A stretch of DNA of 64,000 nucleotides from positions 1 through 64,000 of the forward strand of contig JAXFOG010000017.1 of the NCBI GenBank assembly GCA_034180455.1, given 5' to 3'. Numbering within the stretch: position 1 is the first letter of the stretch; each line of letters starts with the position of its first letter. The notes under the pieces were generated by a model. The model ran no database searches. It was not told the DNA's origin and saw only the letters and a program-made list of their open reading frames with translations. Shown piece by piece: positions 43,073 through 50,958 of the stretch. Source of the stretch: JAAZPT01 sp034180455. Its GTDB lineage: Bacteria; Bacillota; Clostridia; Christensenellales; Aristaeellaceae. The translations under genes were made by a program, and so were the position numbers.

Positions 43073-43333
43073 ATGTCAGAATCAAGAGGACTTCGTAAGA
43101 CACGTGTTGGCATGGTAGTGAGCGACAAAATGGATAAAACTGTTGTTGTTGAGATCAAGACCCGCGTAAGCCATCCACTTTACGGAAAGATTATGAATAA
43201 AACGACAAAGCTTAAAGCCCATGATGAATCAAATCAGTGTGGCACAGGCGATAAAGTTCGTGTAATGGAAACACGCCCTCTCAGTCGCGAAAAGCGTTGG
43301 CGTGTAGTAGAAATATTAGAGAAGGCTAAATAA
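43073..43333 (+). CDS. rpsQ: 30S ribosomal protein S17
   Basis: This 86-aa OB-fold protein is a primary 16S rRNA binder in the 30S body. Conserved: GLRKTRVGMVVSDKMDKTVVVEI and DKVRVMETRPLSREKRWRVVEIL. An AGGAGGAG site precedes the ATG. A small hairpin (TTAGGT/ACCTAA) lies in the 43-base gap after it, before rplN. Confidence 0.97.
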   Translation: MSESRGLRKTRVGMVVSDKMDKTVVVEIKTRVSHPLYGKIMNKTTKLKAHDESNQCGTGDKVRVMETRPLSREKRWRVVEILEKAK

Positions 43334-43376
43334 ATAAGCCACTTAGGTTTTACCTAATAGCAAAGGAGGAAAACGT

Positions 43377-43748
43377 ATGATTCAGCCACAAACAAGGCTA
43401 AAGGTTGCCGATAATTCTGGCGCAAAAGAAATAATGTGCATACGTGTTTTGGGCGGTTCTTTTCGCCGTCATGGCTCCGTTGGCGATGTTATTGTAGCCA
43501 GCGTGAAGTCTGCTCAATCGGGTGGCACTGTTAAAAAAGGCGATGTTGTAAAGGCCGTAATCGTAAGACAGCATAAGAGCATGCGTCGTGTAGATGGCAG
43601 CTATATCCGTTTTGACGATAATGCAGCTGTACTTATAGATAGCACAAATATGCCACGCGGTACACGTATTTTTGGACCCGTTGCAAGAGAACTGCGTTCA
43701 AACAAAGATTTTATGAAAATAGTTTCCCTTGCTCCGGAAGTACTTTAG
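43377..43748 (+). CDS. rplN: 50S ribosomal protein L14
   Basis: This 123-aa subunit-interface protein forms bridge B8 with the 30S and is where RsfS binds. It begins MIQPQTRLKVADNSGAKEI and ends with FGPVARELR...FMKIVSLAPEVL, all canonical. A GGAGG site precedes the ATG. First gene of the spc part of the operon in E. coli terms. Confidence 0.98.
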   Translation: MIQPQTRLKVADNSGAKEIMCIRVLGGSFRRHGSVGDVIVASVKSAQSGGTVKKGDVVKAVIVRQHKSMRRVDGSYIRFDDNAAVLIDSTNMPRGTRIFGPVARELRSNKDFMKIVSLAPEVL

Positions 43749-43760
43749 GAGGTATCACTG

Positions 43761-44114
43761 ATGAATAAAGTGCATGTAAAAAAAGGTGATAAGGTAGTTG
43801 TACTTTCCGGTAACGAGGATTTTCGCGGCAAGGAAGGTAAGGTTCTTACCGTTATCACAAAGAAAAATAGAGTCGTTGTTGAGGGCTTAGCCATGGTGAC
43901 AAAGCACCAAAAGCCTCGCCGTGAAGGTGAGAGTGGTGGCACATTCCAAAAGGAACGTAGCATTGATGCATCAAATGTAATGCTAGTATGCCCAAAATGC
44001 GGCAAGCCTACCAGAGTTGGTAGACGTGAAGTTGCCATTGAAGATGAAAATGGCAACAAAAAGGTTAAAAGAGTTCGTGTTTGCAAAAAGTGCAAACAGG
44101 ATATAGACGAATAG
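43761..44114 (+). CDS. rplX: 50S ribosomal protein L24 with zinc-ribbon-like C-terminus
   Basis: This 117-aa protein is an assembly initiator at the tunnel exit. The N-terminal KOW part is VKKGDKVVVLSGNEDFRGKEGKVL. The C-terminal part has CPKCGKP and, 30 residues on, CKKCK, a four-cysteine pattern that could hold zinc. This makes it about 14 residues longer than the common form. An AGGAGGT site precedes the ATG. Confidence 0.97.
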   Translation: MNKVHVKKGDKVVVLSGNEDFRGKEGKVLTVITKKNRVVVEGLAMVTKHQKPRREGESGGTFQKERSIDASNVMLVCPKCGKPTRVGRREVAIEDENGNKKVKRVRVCKKCKQDIDE

Positions 44115-44125
44115 GAGGGTTTGAT

Positions 44126-44668
44126 ATGGCTTCAAGGATTAAAGAAAAATATAATACGGAAGTTGCTCCTGCTCTCCAAGAAAAATTCGGATATAAGAAC
44201 GTTATGGAGATTCCAAAGCTTCACAAGATAGTAATCAACTCAGGTCTTGGTGATTGCAAGGATAATGGTAAAGCTTTGCAGACAGCTATTGAAGAGCTTG
44301 CTATTATATCTGGTCAAGCTCCATATATCACAAAAGCTCGCAAAAGTATTGCAAACTTTAAAGTTCGTGCTGGTATGAGCGTTGGTGCAAAGGTAACATT
44401 GCGTGGTCAGCGTATGGAAGAATTCTACGACAAACTAGTAAACATTGCTTTACCACGTGTTCGTGACTTCCGTGGCGTTTCCACAAAGGCATTTGATGGT
44501 CGTGGTAACTATTCCCTTGGCATCCGTGAGCAGCTTCTATTCCCTGAAATCGATTATGATAAGGTAGATAAGATTCGTGGTATGGAAATAGTATTTGTTA
44601 CAAGTGCTAAAACTGATGAAGAGTGCAAAGAGCTGTTGTCATTGCTCGGAATGCCATTTGCAAAGTAA
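44126..44668 (+). CDS. rplE: 50S ribosomal protein L5
   Basis: This 180-aa central-protuberance protein binds 5S rRNA with L18 and contacts P-site tRNA. Conserved: KLHKIVINSGLGD, FKVRAGMSVGAKVTLRG and RDFRGVSTKAFDGRGNYSLGI. ATG 44126 is chosen because GGAGG lies seven bases upstream; a start at 44081 would lie inside rplX. Confidence 0.98.
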   Translation: MASRIKEKYNTEVAPALQEKFGYKNVMEIPKLHKIVINSGLGDCKDNGKALQTAIEELAIISGQAPYITKARKSIANFKVRAGMSVGAKVTLRGQRMEEFYDKLVNIALPRVRDFRGVSTKAFDGRGNYSLGIREQLLFPEIDYDKVDKIRGMEIVFVTSAKTDEECKELLSLLGMPFAK

Positions 44669-44678
44669 GGAGAGTACC

Positions 44679-44864
44679 ATGGCAAAAACAAGTTTAAAAG
44701 TTAAGGCAAGTCGCCCAGCAAAATATTCTACAAGGGCTTATACCCGTTGTTCTATATGTGGCAGACCACATTCAGTGCTGCGTAAATATGGCATTTGCCG
44801 TGTATGTTTTAGAGAACTGGCCTATAAAGGTCAAATTCCAGGAGTCCGCAAGGCCAGTTGGTAA
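44679..44864 (+). CDS. rpsN: 30S ribosomal protein S14, zinc (type Z) form
   Basis: This 61-aa protein has the zinc-binding set of four cysteines in CSICGRPHSVLRKYGICRVC, the short C+ form found in Gram-positives. It sits in the 30S head beside S3 and S10. ATG 44679 has GGAG seven bases upstream; the longer frame begins inside rplE and is not real. Confidence 0.97.
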   Translation: MAKTSLKVKASRPAKYSTRAYTRCSICGRPHSVLRKYGICRVCFRELAYKGQIPGVRKASW

Positions 44865-44892
44865 GCGGAAATAATGCAAAGGAGGTCAAAAC

Positions 44893-45291
44893 ATGGTTGT
44901 AAACGATCCCATCGCAGATATGCTTACGCGTATTCGCAATGCTCAGGTTGCAAAGCATGAATCTGTGCTTGTACCTGCCAGCAACACAAAGAAGGCAATC
45001 GCCAAAATTCTTTTGGATGAAGGCTATTTGAAAGATGTTGAATATATAGACGAAGGGCCACAAGGATCTATCAAGCTTGTGCTAAAGTATGTTGAAGGCA
45101 AGCAGCCTGTTATAGGTGGTCTAAAGCGTATTAGCAAGCCCGGACTGCGTATATATGCGCAGAGCAATGAGCTACCTCAGGTATTGGGTGGACTCGGAAT
45201 TGCTATTATCAGCACTTCAAAAGGTATTATGACAAGCCGCAATGCTCGTAAAGAGGGTATCGGTGGCGAAGTATTGGCGTATATTTGGTAA
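44893..45291 (+). CDS. rpsH: 30S ribosomal protein S8
   Basis: This 132-aa protein binds 16S rRNA helix 21 and organises the platform. Canonical: NDPIADMLTRIRNAQ at the start and the C-terminal ISTSKGIMTSRNARKEGIGGEVLAYIW. In E. coli S8 represses the spc operon by binding at rplE; I saw no clear equivalent site here. GGAGG lies seven bases before the ATG. Confidence 0.98.
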   Translation: MVVNDPIADMLTRIRNAQVAKHESVLVPASNTKKAIAKILLDEGYLKDVEYIDEGPQGSIKLVLKYVEGKQPVIGGLKRISKPGLRIYAQSNELPQVLGGLGIAIISTSKGIMTSRNARKEGIGGEVLAYIW

Positions 45292-45318
45292 TCTAACGCA
45301 TCATAAGGAGGAAAAATT

Positions 45319-45858
45319 ATGTCTAGAATCGGAAAAATGCCGATTACAATCCCTGCGGGCGTTACTATTACAGTAGACGACAATAACACTGTTCATGTGA
45401 AAGGCCCAAAAGGTGAACTTTCTCAGGCAGTGAACCGCGCAATTAGCATAGAACAGCAGGACGGTGTTGTTACACTTACTCGTCCTTCTGATTCAAAGCC
45501 ACATAAGGCATTGCATGGATTGTATCGCGCTCTAATACACAATATGGTAGTGGGAGTAAGTGAAGGTTTCCAGAAAACTTTAATTCTAGTAGGCACAGGT
45601 TATCGTGCAGAAGTAAAGGGTAAGGATCTAAATCTTAATATTGGTTTCTCACATCCTGTTGTAATAGCAGCTCCAGATAAAGTAACATTTACTACACCAG
45701 AACCTACTAAGATAGTTATCTCAGGTGTTGATAAGCAGGTTGTTGGTAATCTAGCTGCAGATATAAGAGAGCTTAGAAAGCCTGAACCATATCTTGGTAA
45801 AGGTATCAAATACGAAAACGAATATATCCGCCGTAAGGTTGGTAAAACAGGCAAATAA
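45319..45858 (+). CDS. rplF: 50S ribosomal protein L6
   Basis: This 179-aa protein near the sarcin-ricin loop and factor-binding site has two repeated domains. It starts SRIGKMPITIPAGVTI and ends PEPYLGKGIKYENEYIRRKVGKTGK, the usual rRNA-binding signature. GGAGG precedes the ATG. Gap of 27 bases after rpsH. Confidence 0.98.
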   Translation: MSRIGKMPITIPAGVTITVDDNNTVHVKGPKGELSQAVNRAISIEQQDGVVTLTRPSDSKPHKALHGLYRALIHNMVVGVSEGFQKTLILVGTGYRAEVKGKDLNLNIGFSHPVVIAAPDKVTFTTPEPTKIVISGVDKQVVGNLAADIRELRKPEPYLGKGIKYENEYIRRKVGKTGK

Positions 45859-45876
45859 TAAAAGGAGTGAACGCAA

Positions 45877-46254
45877 ATGTATTCAAGACGTGATAAAAAC
45901 GAAGTTCGTCTTATTCGTCATGCGCGTGTGCGTAAAAATCTTAGCGGCACTTCCGAGTTGCCAAGATTATGCGTATATCGCAGCCTGAATCATATTTATG
46001 CTCAGGTAATTGATGATAGCAAAGCTCCATCAGGCGTAACATTAGTTAGCGCATCTTCATTGGAGCAGGAAATAAAAGATCAGATTGCAGGTCTTAACAA
46101 AAAAGACGTTGCAAAGGTAGTAGGCAAGGCAGTTGCAGAGCGTGCGCTTAAGGCAGGCGTAGAAAAAGTTGTATTTGACCGTGGTGGTTATCTATATACG
46201 GGTAGAGTACAGTCTTTAGCAGAAGGCGCTCGTGAAGCCGGGCTAAAGTTTTAG
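45877..46254 (+). CDS. rplR: 50S ribosomal protein L18
   Basis: This 125-aa protein binds 5S rRNA together with L5 and brings it into the 50S subunit. Conserved: RRDKNEVRLIRHARVRKNLSGT and the C-terminal VVFDRGGYLYTGRVQSLAEGAREAGLKF. Slightly longer than Bacillus L18. A GGAG site nine bases before ATG 45877 excludes the upstream frame inside rplF. Confidence 0.97.
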   Translation: MYSRRDKNEVRLIRHARVRKNLSGTSELPRLCVYRSLNHIYAQVIDDSKAPSGVTLVSASSLEQEIKDQIAGLNKKDVAKVVGKAVAERALKAGVEKVVFDRGGYLYTGRVQSLAEGAREAGLKF

Positions 46255-46271
46255 CAAAGGAGGAGCACGTA

Positions 46272-46784
46272 ATGCAAAGAAACAATCGCATGAATCGCAG
46301 GGAACCAAGCGAATTTAAAGAAAGACTGGTTTCACTAAACCGTGTTACCAAGGTTGTTAAGGGTGGCCGTAATATGCGCTTTGCTGCACTTATGGTAGTA
46401 GGCGATGAAAAAGGCAGAGTTGGCTGTGGCATTGGTAAGAGTGCAGAAATTTCTGATGCTATCCGTAAGGGGGCAGCTGTTGCCAAAAAGAACCTAATTA
46501 ACGTTCCTATGGTAAATACTACAATTCCTCACGAGACAAAGGGTACCTATGGTACAGCTCTTGTACATCTTGTTCCAGCAGAAGAAGGTGCTGGTCTGAT
46601 TGCAGGTGGCGCTGCTCGTGCAGTATTAGAACTTAGTGGAATTAAGGATATTAGAACAAAATCCTATGGCTCAAGCAATAGGGTAAATACAGTAAAGGCA
46701 ACAATAGAAGGTTTAAAAAATCTTATGTCTGCCGAAACAGTAGCTAAAAACCGTGGTAAATCTGTAGAAGAGATTACGGAATAG
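46272..46784 (+). CDS. rpsE: 30S ribosomal protein S5
   Basis: This 170-aa protein at the mRNA entry channel is important for decoding fidelity. Conserved: FKERLVSLNRVTKVVKGGRNMRF, the GCGIGKSAEISDAIRKG loop and GAARAVLELSGIKDI. A GGAGG site precedes the ATG, 17 bases after rplR. Confidence 0.98.
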   Translation: MQRNNRMNRREPSEFKERLVSLNRVTKVVKGGRNMRFAALMVVGDEKGRVGCGIGKSAEISDAIRKGAAVAKKNLINVPMVNTTIPHETKGTYGTALVHLVPAEEGAGLIAGGAARAVLELSGIKDIRTKSYGSSNRVNTVKATIEGLKNLMSAETVAKNRGKSVEEITE

Positions 46785-46797
46785 GAGGATATTTATA

Positions 46798-46980
46798 ATG
46801 AAATTAGCTATTACATTAAAAAAGTCTCCTATTGCTTCACTCGAAAAGCATAAGAGGACTGTAAAGGCTTTAGGTCTACGTAAAGTTGGCCAAACAGTTG
46901 TACAGCCAGACAATGCTTGCGTTCGTGGTATGATCTTTGTAGTTAAGCACATGGTTGATGTAGCGCAAGTAGAGGAATAG
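46798..46980 (+). CDS. rpmD: 50S ribosomal protein L30
   Basis: This 60-aa protein has the typical KLAITLKKSPIASLEKHKRTVKALGL start. It binds 23S and 5S rRNA on the solvent side of the 50S. GGAGG lies eight bases before the ATG. The rpsE-rpmD-rplO order is the usual one. Confidence 0.97.
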   Translation: MKLAITLKKSPIASLEKHKRTVKALGLRKVGQTVVQPDNACVRGMIFVVKHMVDVAQVEE

Positions 46981-46995
46981 GAGGGTAAACAAATT

Positions 46996-47436
46996 ATGAA
47001 CTTACATGATTTGAGACCGACTGAAGGCTCAAGAACAGCACCAAAAAGGTTAGGCAGAGGCACAGGCTCAGGTCTTGGAAAAACCTCCGGTAAAGGACAC
47101 AAGGGCGCAAAGGCTCGTAGTGGCGGTGGTAAGGCTCCTGGATTTGAGGGTGGTCAGATGCCACTTATCCGTCGCGTACCAAAGCGTGGATTTACTAACA
47201 TTTTTAGAGTAGAATATGCCAATATAAATGTAGAAAATCTTAACTCTTTTGAAGACGGTGCAGTAGTAGATCAAAACACACTGCTTGAAGCTGGCCTTAT
47301 TCATAAGGGCTATGCTGGTCTAAAAGTACTAGGAGGTGGAGAGCTTAACAAGAAACTTCATGTTATAGCTGATAAATTTTCTGCTTCCGCAAAAGAAAAG
47401 ATAGAGGCCCTGGGTGGAAAGACAGAGGTGAAATGA
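46996..47436 (+). CDS. rplO: 50S ribosomal protein L15
   Basis: This 146-aa protein, a late assembly protein of the 50S, has the long Gly/Lys/Arg-rich N-terminal arm (RLGRGTGSGLGKTSGKGHKGAKARSGG) followed by the compact domain. It starts MNLHDLRPTEGS. GGAGG is about ten bases upstream of the ATG. One base separates its stop from secY. Confidence 0.98.
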   Translation: MNLHDLRPTEGSRTAPKRLGRGTGSGLGKTSGKGHKGAKARSGGGKAPGFEGGQMPLIRRVPKRGFTNIFRVEYANINVENLNSFEDGAVVDQNTLLEAGLIHKGYAGLKVLGGGELNKKLHVIADKFSASAKEKIEALGGKTEVK

Positions 47437-47437
47437 T

Positions 47438-48697
47438 ATGTGGGAAACTTTGCGTAATGCTTTCAAAGTAAAAGAAATTAAAAAGAAACTCCTATATACA
47501 TTTTTCATGCTTCTTGTATTCAGACTCGTAAGTGTAATTCCAGCTCCTGGAGTTAACTTTGCAGCTGTAAAGAATTCTATGAATACCAACCTGGATGCTC
47601 TGGATCTTGTTAATATGATGACAGGTAATGCTTTCCAGAACATGACCGTTATGGCAATGGGAATTACCCCATACATTAACGCCAGCATTATAATGCAATT
47701 ACTTGCAGTTGCAATTCCTGCACTTGAGAAACTACAAAAGCAGGGTGAGGAAGGCCGCAAAAAGATTGCACAAATTACTAGGTATGTTACAATAGGTCTT
47801 GCGCTTTTCCAAGCTATTGGCCTTGTAACTAGCTTAGGTTATATCAAGCCTGGTGCATTTAACTACTTCTTAGTTGGTGTATCTATGGCAGCTGGCTCAG
47901 CATTTGCTATGTGGCTTGGTGAAAGAATAACCACCTATGGCATTGGCAATGGTGTATCCTTGATCATCTTTGCAGGTATTATGTCAAACTTGTTCAACGG
48001 GATCAGAACTTTGTTTGCTCAAGCATTCACAACAGGTTTGCTTTCCAGTTGGATTAAGATATTCATCATAATAGCATTGCTGATATTCATGGTAATTGTA
48101 ATTACATTTATCAACTTAGGCGAAAGACGTATTCCAATCAACTATGCAAAACGTGTAAAAGGCAGAAAAATGTATGGTGGACAAAACACCTATATGCCTA
48201 TTAAAGTAGATGCAAGCGGTGTGCTTCCTCTAATTTTCGCATTTGCGTTTATGTCATTCCCGTCCACTATTATTCAGCTTACAAATCCAAAGGGATCATT
48301 TGCTCAGTGGTGGGGTATGAATCTAGGCCATGGAACATTTGGATATATACTAGTTACAGGTCTATTGATATTCGGATTTACTTTCTTCTATTCAGCAATA
48401 ACATATAATCCGGTTGATATAGCAAAGAGTTTGCAAGAGAATGGTGGCACTATACCAGGCATACGCTCAGGTAGTGCAACTGTAAAGTATATTAGCAAGG
48501 TTAAAAATAGACTTACAACATTTGATGCTCTATTCCTAGCTATAATAGCTACACTTCCTACCGTTGCTACAGCGCAGCTTAAGGAAGCCATTCCTTTTGC
48601 AGCATCATCCATATTAATCGCCGTAAGTGTTGCTCTTGAAACAATGCGCGAGCTGGAAGGTCAACTAACAACTCGTAATTATCAAGGTTTCCTATAA
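47438..48697 (+). CDS. secY: Protein translocase subunit SecY
   Basis: This 419-aa channel subunit of the Sec translocon has ten membrane helices. Typical pieces: IPAPGVNF in helix 1, MGITPYINASIIMQLL in helix 2, INLGERRIPINYAKR in cytoplasmic loop 4, and the C5 region SLQENGGTIPGIRSG with the conserved arginine for SecA and ribosome binding. A GAGG-type site in the end of rplO precedes the ATG. A hairpin follows the stop. Confidence 0.98.
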   Translation: MWETLRNAFKVKEIKKKLLYTFFMLLVFRLVSVIPAPGVNFAAVKNSMNTNLDALDLVNMMTGNAFQNMTVMAMGITPYINASIIMQLLAVAIPALEKLQKQGEEGRKKIAQITRYVTIGLALFQAIGLVTSLGYIKPGAFNYFLVGVSMAAGSAFAMWLGERITTYGIGNGVSLIIFAGIMSNLFNGIRTLFAQAFTTGLLSSWIKIFIIIALLIFMVIVITFINLGERRIPINYAKRVKGRKMYGGQNTYMPIKVDASGVLPLIFAFAFMSFPSTIIQLTNPKGSFAQWWGMNLGHGTFGYILVTGLLIFGFTFFYSAITYNPVDIAKSLQENGGTIPGIRSGSATVKYISKVKNRLTTFDALFLAIIATLPTVATAQLKEAIPFAASSILIAVSVALETMRELEGQLTTRNYQGFL

Positions 48698-48703
48698 AAT
48701 AAT

Positions 48704-48726
48704 ACCGGCGTACACTCTACGCCGGT
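48704..48726 (+). terminator. Hairpin between secY and adk
   Basis: A 9-bp GC-rich stem (48704-48712 with 48718-48726), five-base loop. The sequence after it (TTACTTACATT) is a poor U-tract, so it may only partly terminate or may be a processing or stability element that sets the ratio of adk-map to the ribosomal genes. Confidence 0.55.
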
Positions 48727-48752
48727 TTACTTACATTAAAGGAGGGAATAAT

Positions 48753-49382
48753 ATGAATGCTATTTTCTTAGGACCTCCCGGAGCAGGGAAAGGCACGCAG
48801 GCACAAAAAATTTGTAAGGAATTTGGTATTCCTCAAATTTCTACTGGCGACATTCTTAGAAAAGCCATTGCCGATGGCACTTCAATAGGGCTAAAGGCAA
48901 AAGAATACATGGATAATGGTCAACTTGTACCAGACAGTATTGTTATAGAGATTGCTAAGGAACGTCTACAAGCCAACGACTGCAAAAATGGTTATGTATT
49001 AGATGGATTTCCACGCACAGTTGCTCAAGCAGAAGCTCTAGATACCATTGCAGATATCAACTTTGTAATCAATATTGATGTAAAAGATGAAGTTATTATA
49101 AATCGCCTTGGTGGAAGACGCGTATGTCCTAAATGTGGAGCTGTATATCATATAGATTGGCTCAATGGATCTAAAGCATGTAAAAATTGTAGTACAGAGC
49201 TAGTTCAACGTAAGGATGATTGCGAGTCAACAATTAAAGAACGCCTTAGAGTATATGCAGAGCAGACAGCGCCACTTATTGACTACTATGAAAAATTAGG
49301 TAAAATAGTAAGTGTAAATGGTGCAAAAGAGATGGACAGCATTACTGCTGAAATTCGTAAAGTTTTTGAGGCATATAAATGA
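48753..49382 (+). CDS. adk: Adenylate kinase
   Basis: This 209-aa enzyme converts ATP and AMP to two ADP. The P-loop is GPPGAGKGT, the AMP-site motif is DGFPRTVAQAEAL, and the LID domain carries four cysteines (CPKCG and CKNC, about residues 126-149), the zinc-binding Gram-positive form. GGAGG precedes the ATG. The end overlaps map by four bases. Confidence 0.98.
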   Translation: MNAIFLGPPGAGKGTQAQKICKEFGIPQISTGDILRKAIADGTSIGLKAKEYMDNGQLVPDSIVIEIAKERLQANDCKNGYVLDGFPRTVAQAEALDTIADINFVINIDVKDEVIINRLGGRRVCPKCGAVYHIDWLNGSKACKNCSTELVQRKDDCESTIKERLRVYAEQTAPLIDYYEKLGKIVSVNGAKEMDSITAEIRKVFEAYK

Positions 49383-50146
49383 TTAGTATCAAAAATCCAA
49401 TTCAAATTCAAAAGATGAGAGATTCTGGTAAGATACTTTATGATGCTCTGCAGGAAACAATACTGCATGTTAAATCAGGCGTTAGTACAAAAGAGCTAGA
49501 TCATGTTGCAGATAAATATATCTGCCGTTATGGAAAGCCAGCCTTTAAAGGATATGAGGGTTTTCCTGCAGCATTATGTACAAGTGTAAATGATACAGTA
49601 GTGCATGGCATACCTAGTTATAAAGAAGTGCTTAAAGACGGAGACGTTATTAGCCTAGACTGTGGAGTTTTGCTTGATGGTTGGTATAGCGATAGTGCTA
49701 TTACCGTAGGCGTAGGAGAGATCAGTCAAGAGGCTAAAGATCTTATAGAATATACTGAAAAATCCTTTTTTGAAGGAGCCAGGAAAGCAATAGCTGGTGC
49801 AAGGTTAGGCGATATTGGAGCAGCCGTATCTATGTGCGTCGCTCCTAAAAATTATGGCGTTGTAAGAGATCTTACTGGCCACGGTATCGGTAAAGATTTG
49901 CATGAAGAACCAAGTATTTATAACTTTGGTACAGCAGGCAAAGGCAGTAGAATCTATAAAGGCATGACTATATGTATAGAGCCAATGATTACATCTGGAA
50001 CATGGAAAGTATATATGACTGAAGATGATGGCTGGAATATTAAGACTCAAGATGGTTCACTAAGTTCTCATTATGAGCATACTTTGTTGATTAGAGATGG
50101 TTTGCCAGAGTTGCTGACCTATCCTGGATTTGAATGGAAGGAGTGA
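49379..50146 (+). CDS. map: Methionine aminopeptidase, type I
   Basis: This 255-aa dinuclear-metal enzyme removes the N-terminal methionine from new proteins. Metal-ligand motifs: SLDCGVLLDGWYSDSAI (two Asp), GHGIGKDLHEEP (His), EPMIT (Glu) and the last Glu in SSHYEHTLLI. It overlaps adk by an ATGA. The next gene starts eight bases after its stop. Confidence 0.98.
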   Translation: MISIKNPIQIQKMRDSGKILYDALQETILHVKSGVSTKELDHVADKYICRYGKPAFKGYEGFPAALCTSVNDTVVHGIPSYKEVLKDGDVISLDCGVLLDGWYSDSAITVGVGEISQEAKDLIEYTEKSFFEGARKAIAGARLGDIGAAVSMCVAPKNYGVVRDLTGHGIGKDLHEEPSIYNFGTAGKGSRIYKGMTICIEPMITSGTWKVYMTEDDGWNIKTQDGSLSSHYEHTLLIRDGLPELLTYPGFEWKE

Positions 50147-50153
50147 GCAGCGC

Positions 50154-50432
50154 TTGAACGATTTTTCGTTTGAAGTAGGCCGCATAGTAGTTTCCAAACA
50201 AGGCAGAGATAAGGGCAGAGCGTTTATAGTATCAGAACTTATAAATGAAAACTTTGTAATGTTGATTGATGGCGATTTACGTAAGCTTTCAAAGCCTAAA
50301 CTTAAGAAAGTTAAGCACCTTAGATCAACGCCTTATATGGCAAATGATTTTATTAGTAAACTTATAAATAAGCAGAACATTTTGGATAGCGATATTAGAA
50401 AAGAAATTGACAGAATAAGGGAGGAATGTTAG
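50154..50432 (+). CDS. KOW-domain RNA-binding protein
   Basis: This 92-aa protein has the KOW motif VGRIVVSKQGRDKGRAFIV at the start, resembling L14e-type proteins; it ends in a charged helix. Genes of this type between map and infA are a Clostridia trait. The start is TTG 50154, with AAGGAG ten bases upstream; the TTG at 50130 lies inside map. A ribosome-associated or maturation role is likely but unproved. Its stop shares a base with infA. Confidence 0.85.
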   Translation: MNDFSFEVGRIVVSKQGRDKGRAFIVSELINENFVMLIDGDLRKLSKPKLKKVKHLRSTPYMANDFISKLINKQNILDSDIRKEIDRIREEC

Positions 50433-50653
50433 TGTCAAAAGATGATGTTTTAGAGATGGAAGGTACTATTGTAGAAGCACTCCCGAATGCAATGTTTCTT
50501 GTGGAGCTTCCTAATGGTCACAAAATTTTATCTCACATTTCCGGTAAGATGCGTATGAACTATATACGTATATATCCTGGTGATAAAGTAAAAGTAGAGC
50601 TTTCTCCTTATGACCTCACAAGAGGAAGAATTACTTGGAGAAGCAAAAATTAA
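50432..50653 (+). CDS. infA: Translation initiation factor IF-1
   Basis: This 73-aa OB-fold factor binds the 30S A site during initiation. Sequence SKDDVLEMEGTIVEALPNAMF and ISGKMRMNYIRIYPGDKVKVELSPYDLTRGRI are canonical. GTG 50432 is chosen: GGAGGA sits six bases before it and the length equals the family norm. The ATG at 50426 would touch that site. Confidence 0.97.
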   Translation: MSKDDVLEMEGTIVEALPNAMFLVELPNGHKILSHISGKMRMNYIRIYPGDKVKVELSPYDLTRGRITWRSKN

Positions 50654-50671
50654 TTTAAGGAGGCATTTACG

Positions 50672-50785
50672 ATGAAAGTACGTCCAAGCGTTAAGCCAAT
50701 ATGTGAAAAATGCAAAATAATTAAGCGTAAGGGTAGAGTAATGGTTATTTGCGAAAACCCTAAGCATAAGCAGAGACAAGGCTGA
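50672..50785 (+). CDS. rpmJ: 50S ribosomal protein L36
   Basis: This 37-aa protein reads MKVRPSVKPICEKCKIIKRK and continues to a KHKQRQG end. It is the zinc-binding (C+) form, with Cys11, Cys14, Cys27 and His32. GGAGG lies eight bases before the ATG. It is the last gene of the operon here: an intrinsic terminator follows after 15 bases, and rpsM, rpsK, rpoA and rplQ are absent. Confidence 0.97.
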   Translation: MKVRPSVKPICEKCKIIKRKGRVMVICENPKHKQRQG

Positions 50786-50800
50786 TATAAAAATTTATTT

Positions 50801-50835
50801 AAACCTCTATTATTAAATATTAGAGGTTTTATTAT
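50801..50835 (+). terminator. Terminator of the S10-spc operon
   Basis: A 9-bp stem (50801-50809 with 50821-50829), 11-base AT-rich loop, then TTATTATTTT. Confidence 0.82.
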
Positions 50836-50887
50836 TTTAAAAATAAAAAGGACAAACAATATAAGGTGACCCCATAAAGTTGGACCT

Positions 50888-50923
50888 AATACCAGGACTG
50901 GTAATTATACTAGTTCTGGTATT
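50888..50923. terminator. Large hairpin inside the left end of the IS
   Basis: A 12-bp stem with one G-T pair (50888-50899 with 50912-50923), followed by TTTATTG on plus. It probably shields the transposase from outside transcription and may end orfB. Confidence 0.65.
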
Positions 50924-50934
50924 TTATTGTTCCT

Positions 50935-50954
50935 TTCCACCCCTAGGGGTGGAA
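50935..50954. repeat. Perfect 20-bp palindrome after the transposase stop
   Basis: TTCCACCCCT followed by its exact complement AGGGGTGGAA, four bases beyond the orfB stop on the minus strand. It could form a strong RNA hairpin or a cruciform. Confidence 0.75.
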
Positions 50955-50958
50955 TTTG

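Noticed and set aside
48704..48726. Full terminator after secY separating a second operon
   Set aside because: The stem is good but the following U-tract is poor and no clear promoter precedes adk, so read-through is likely.
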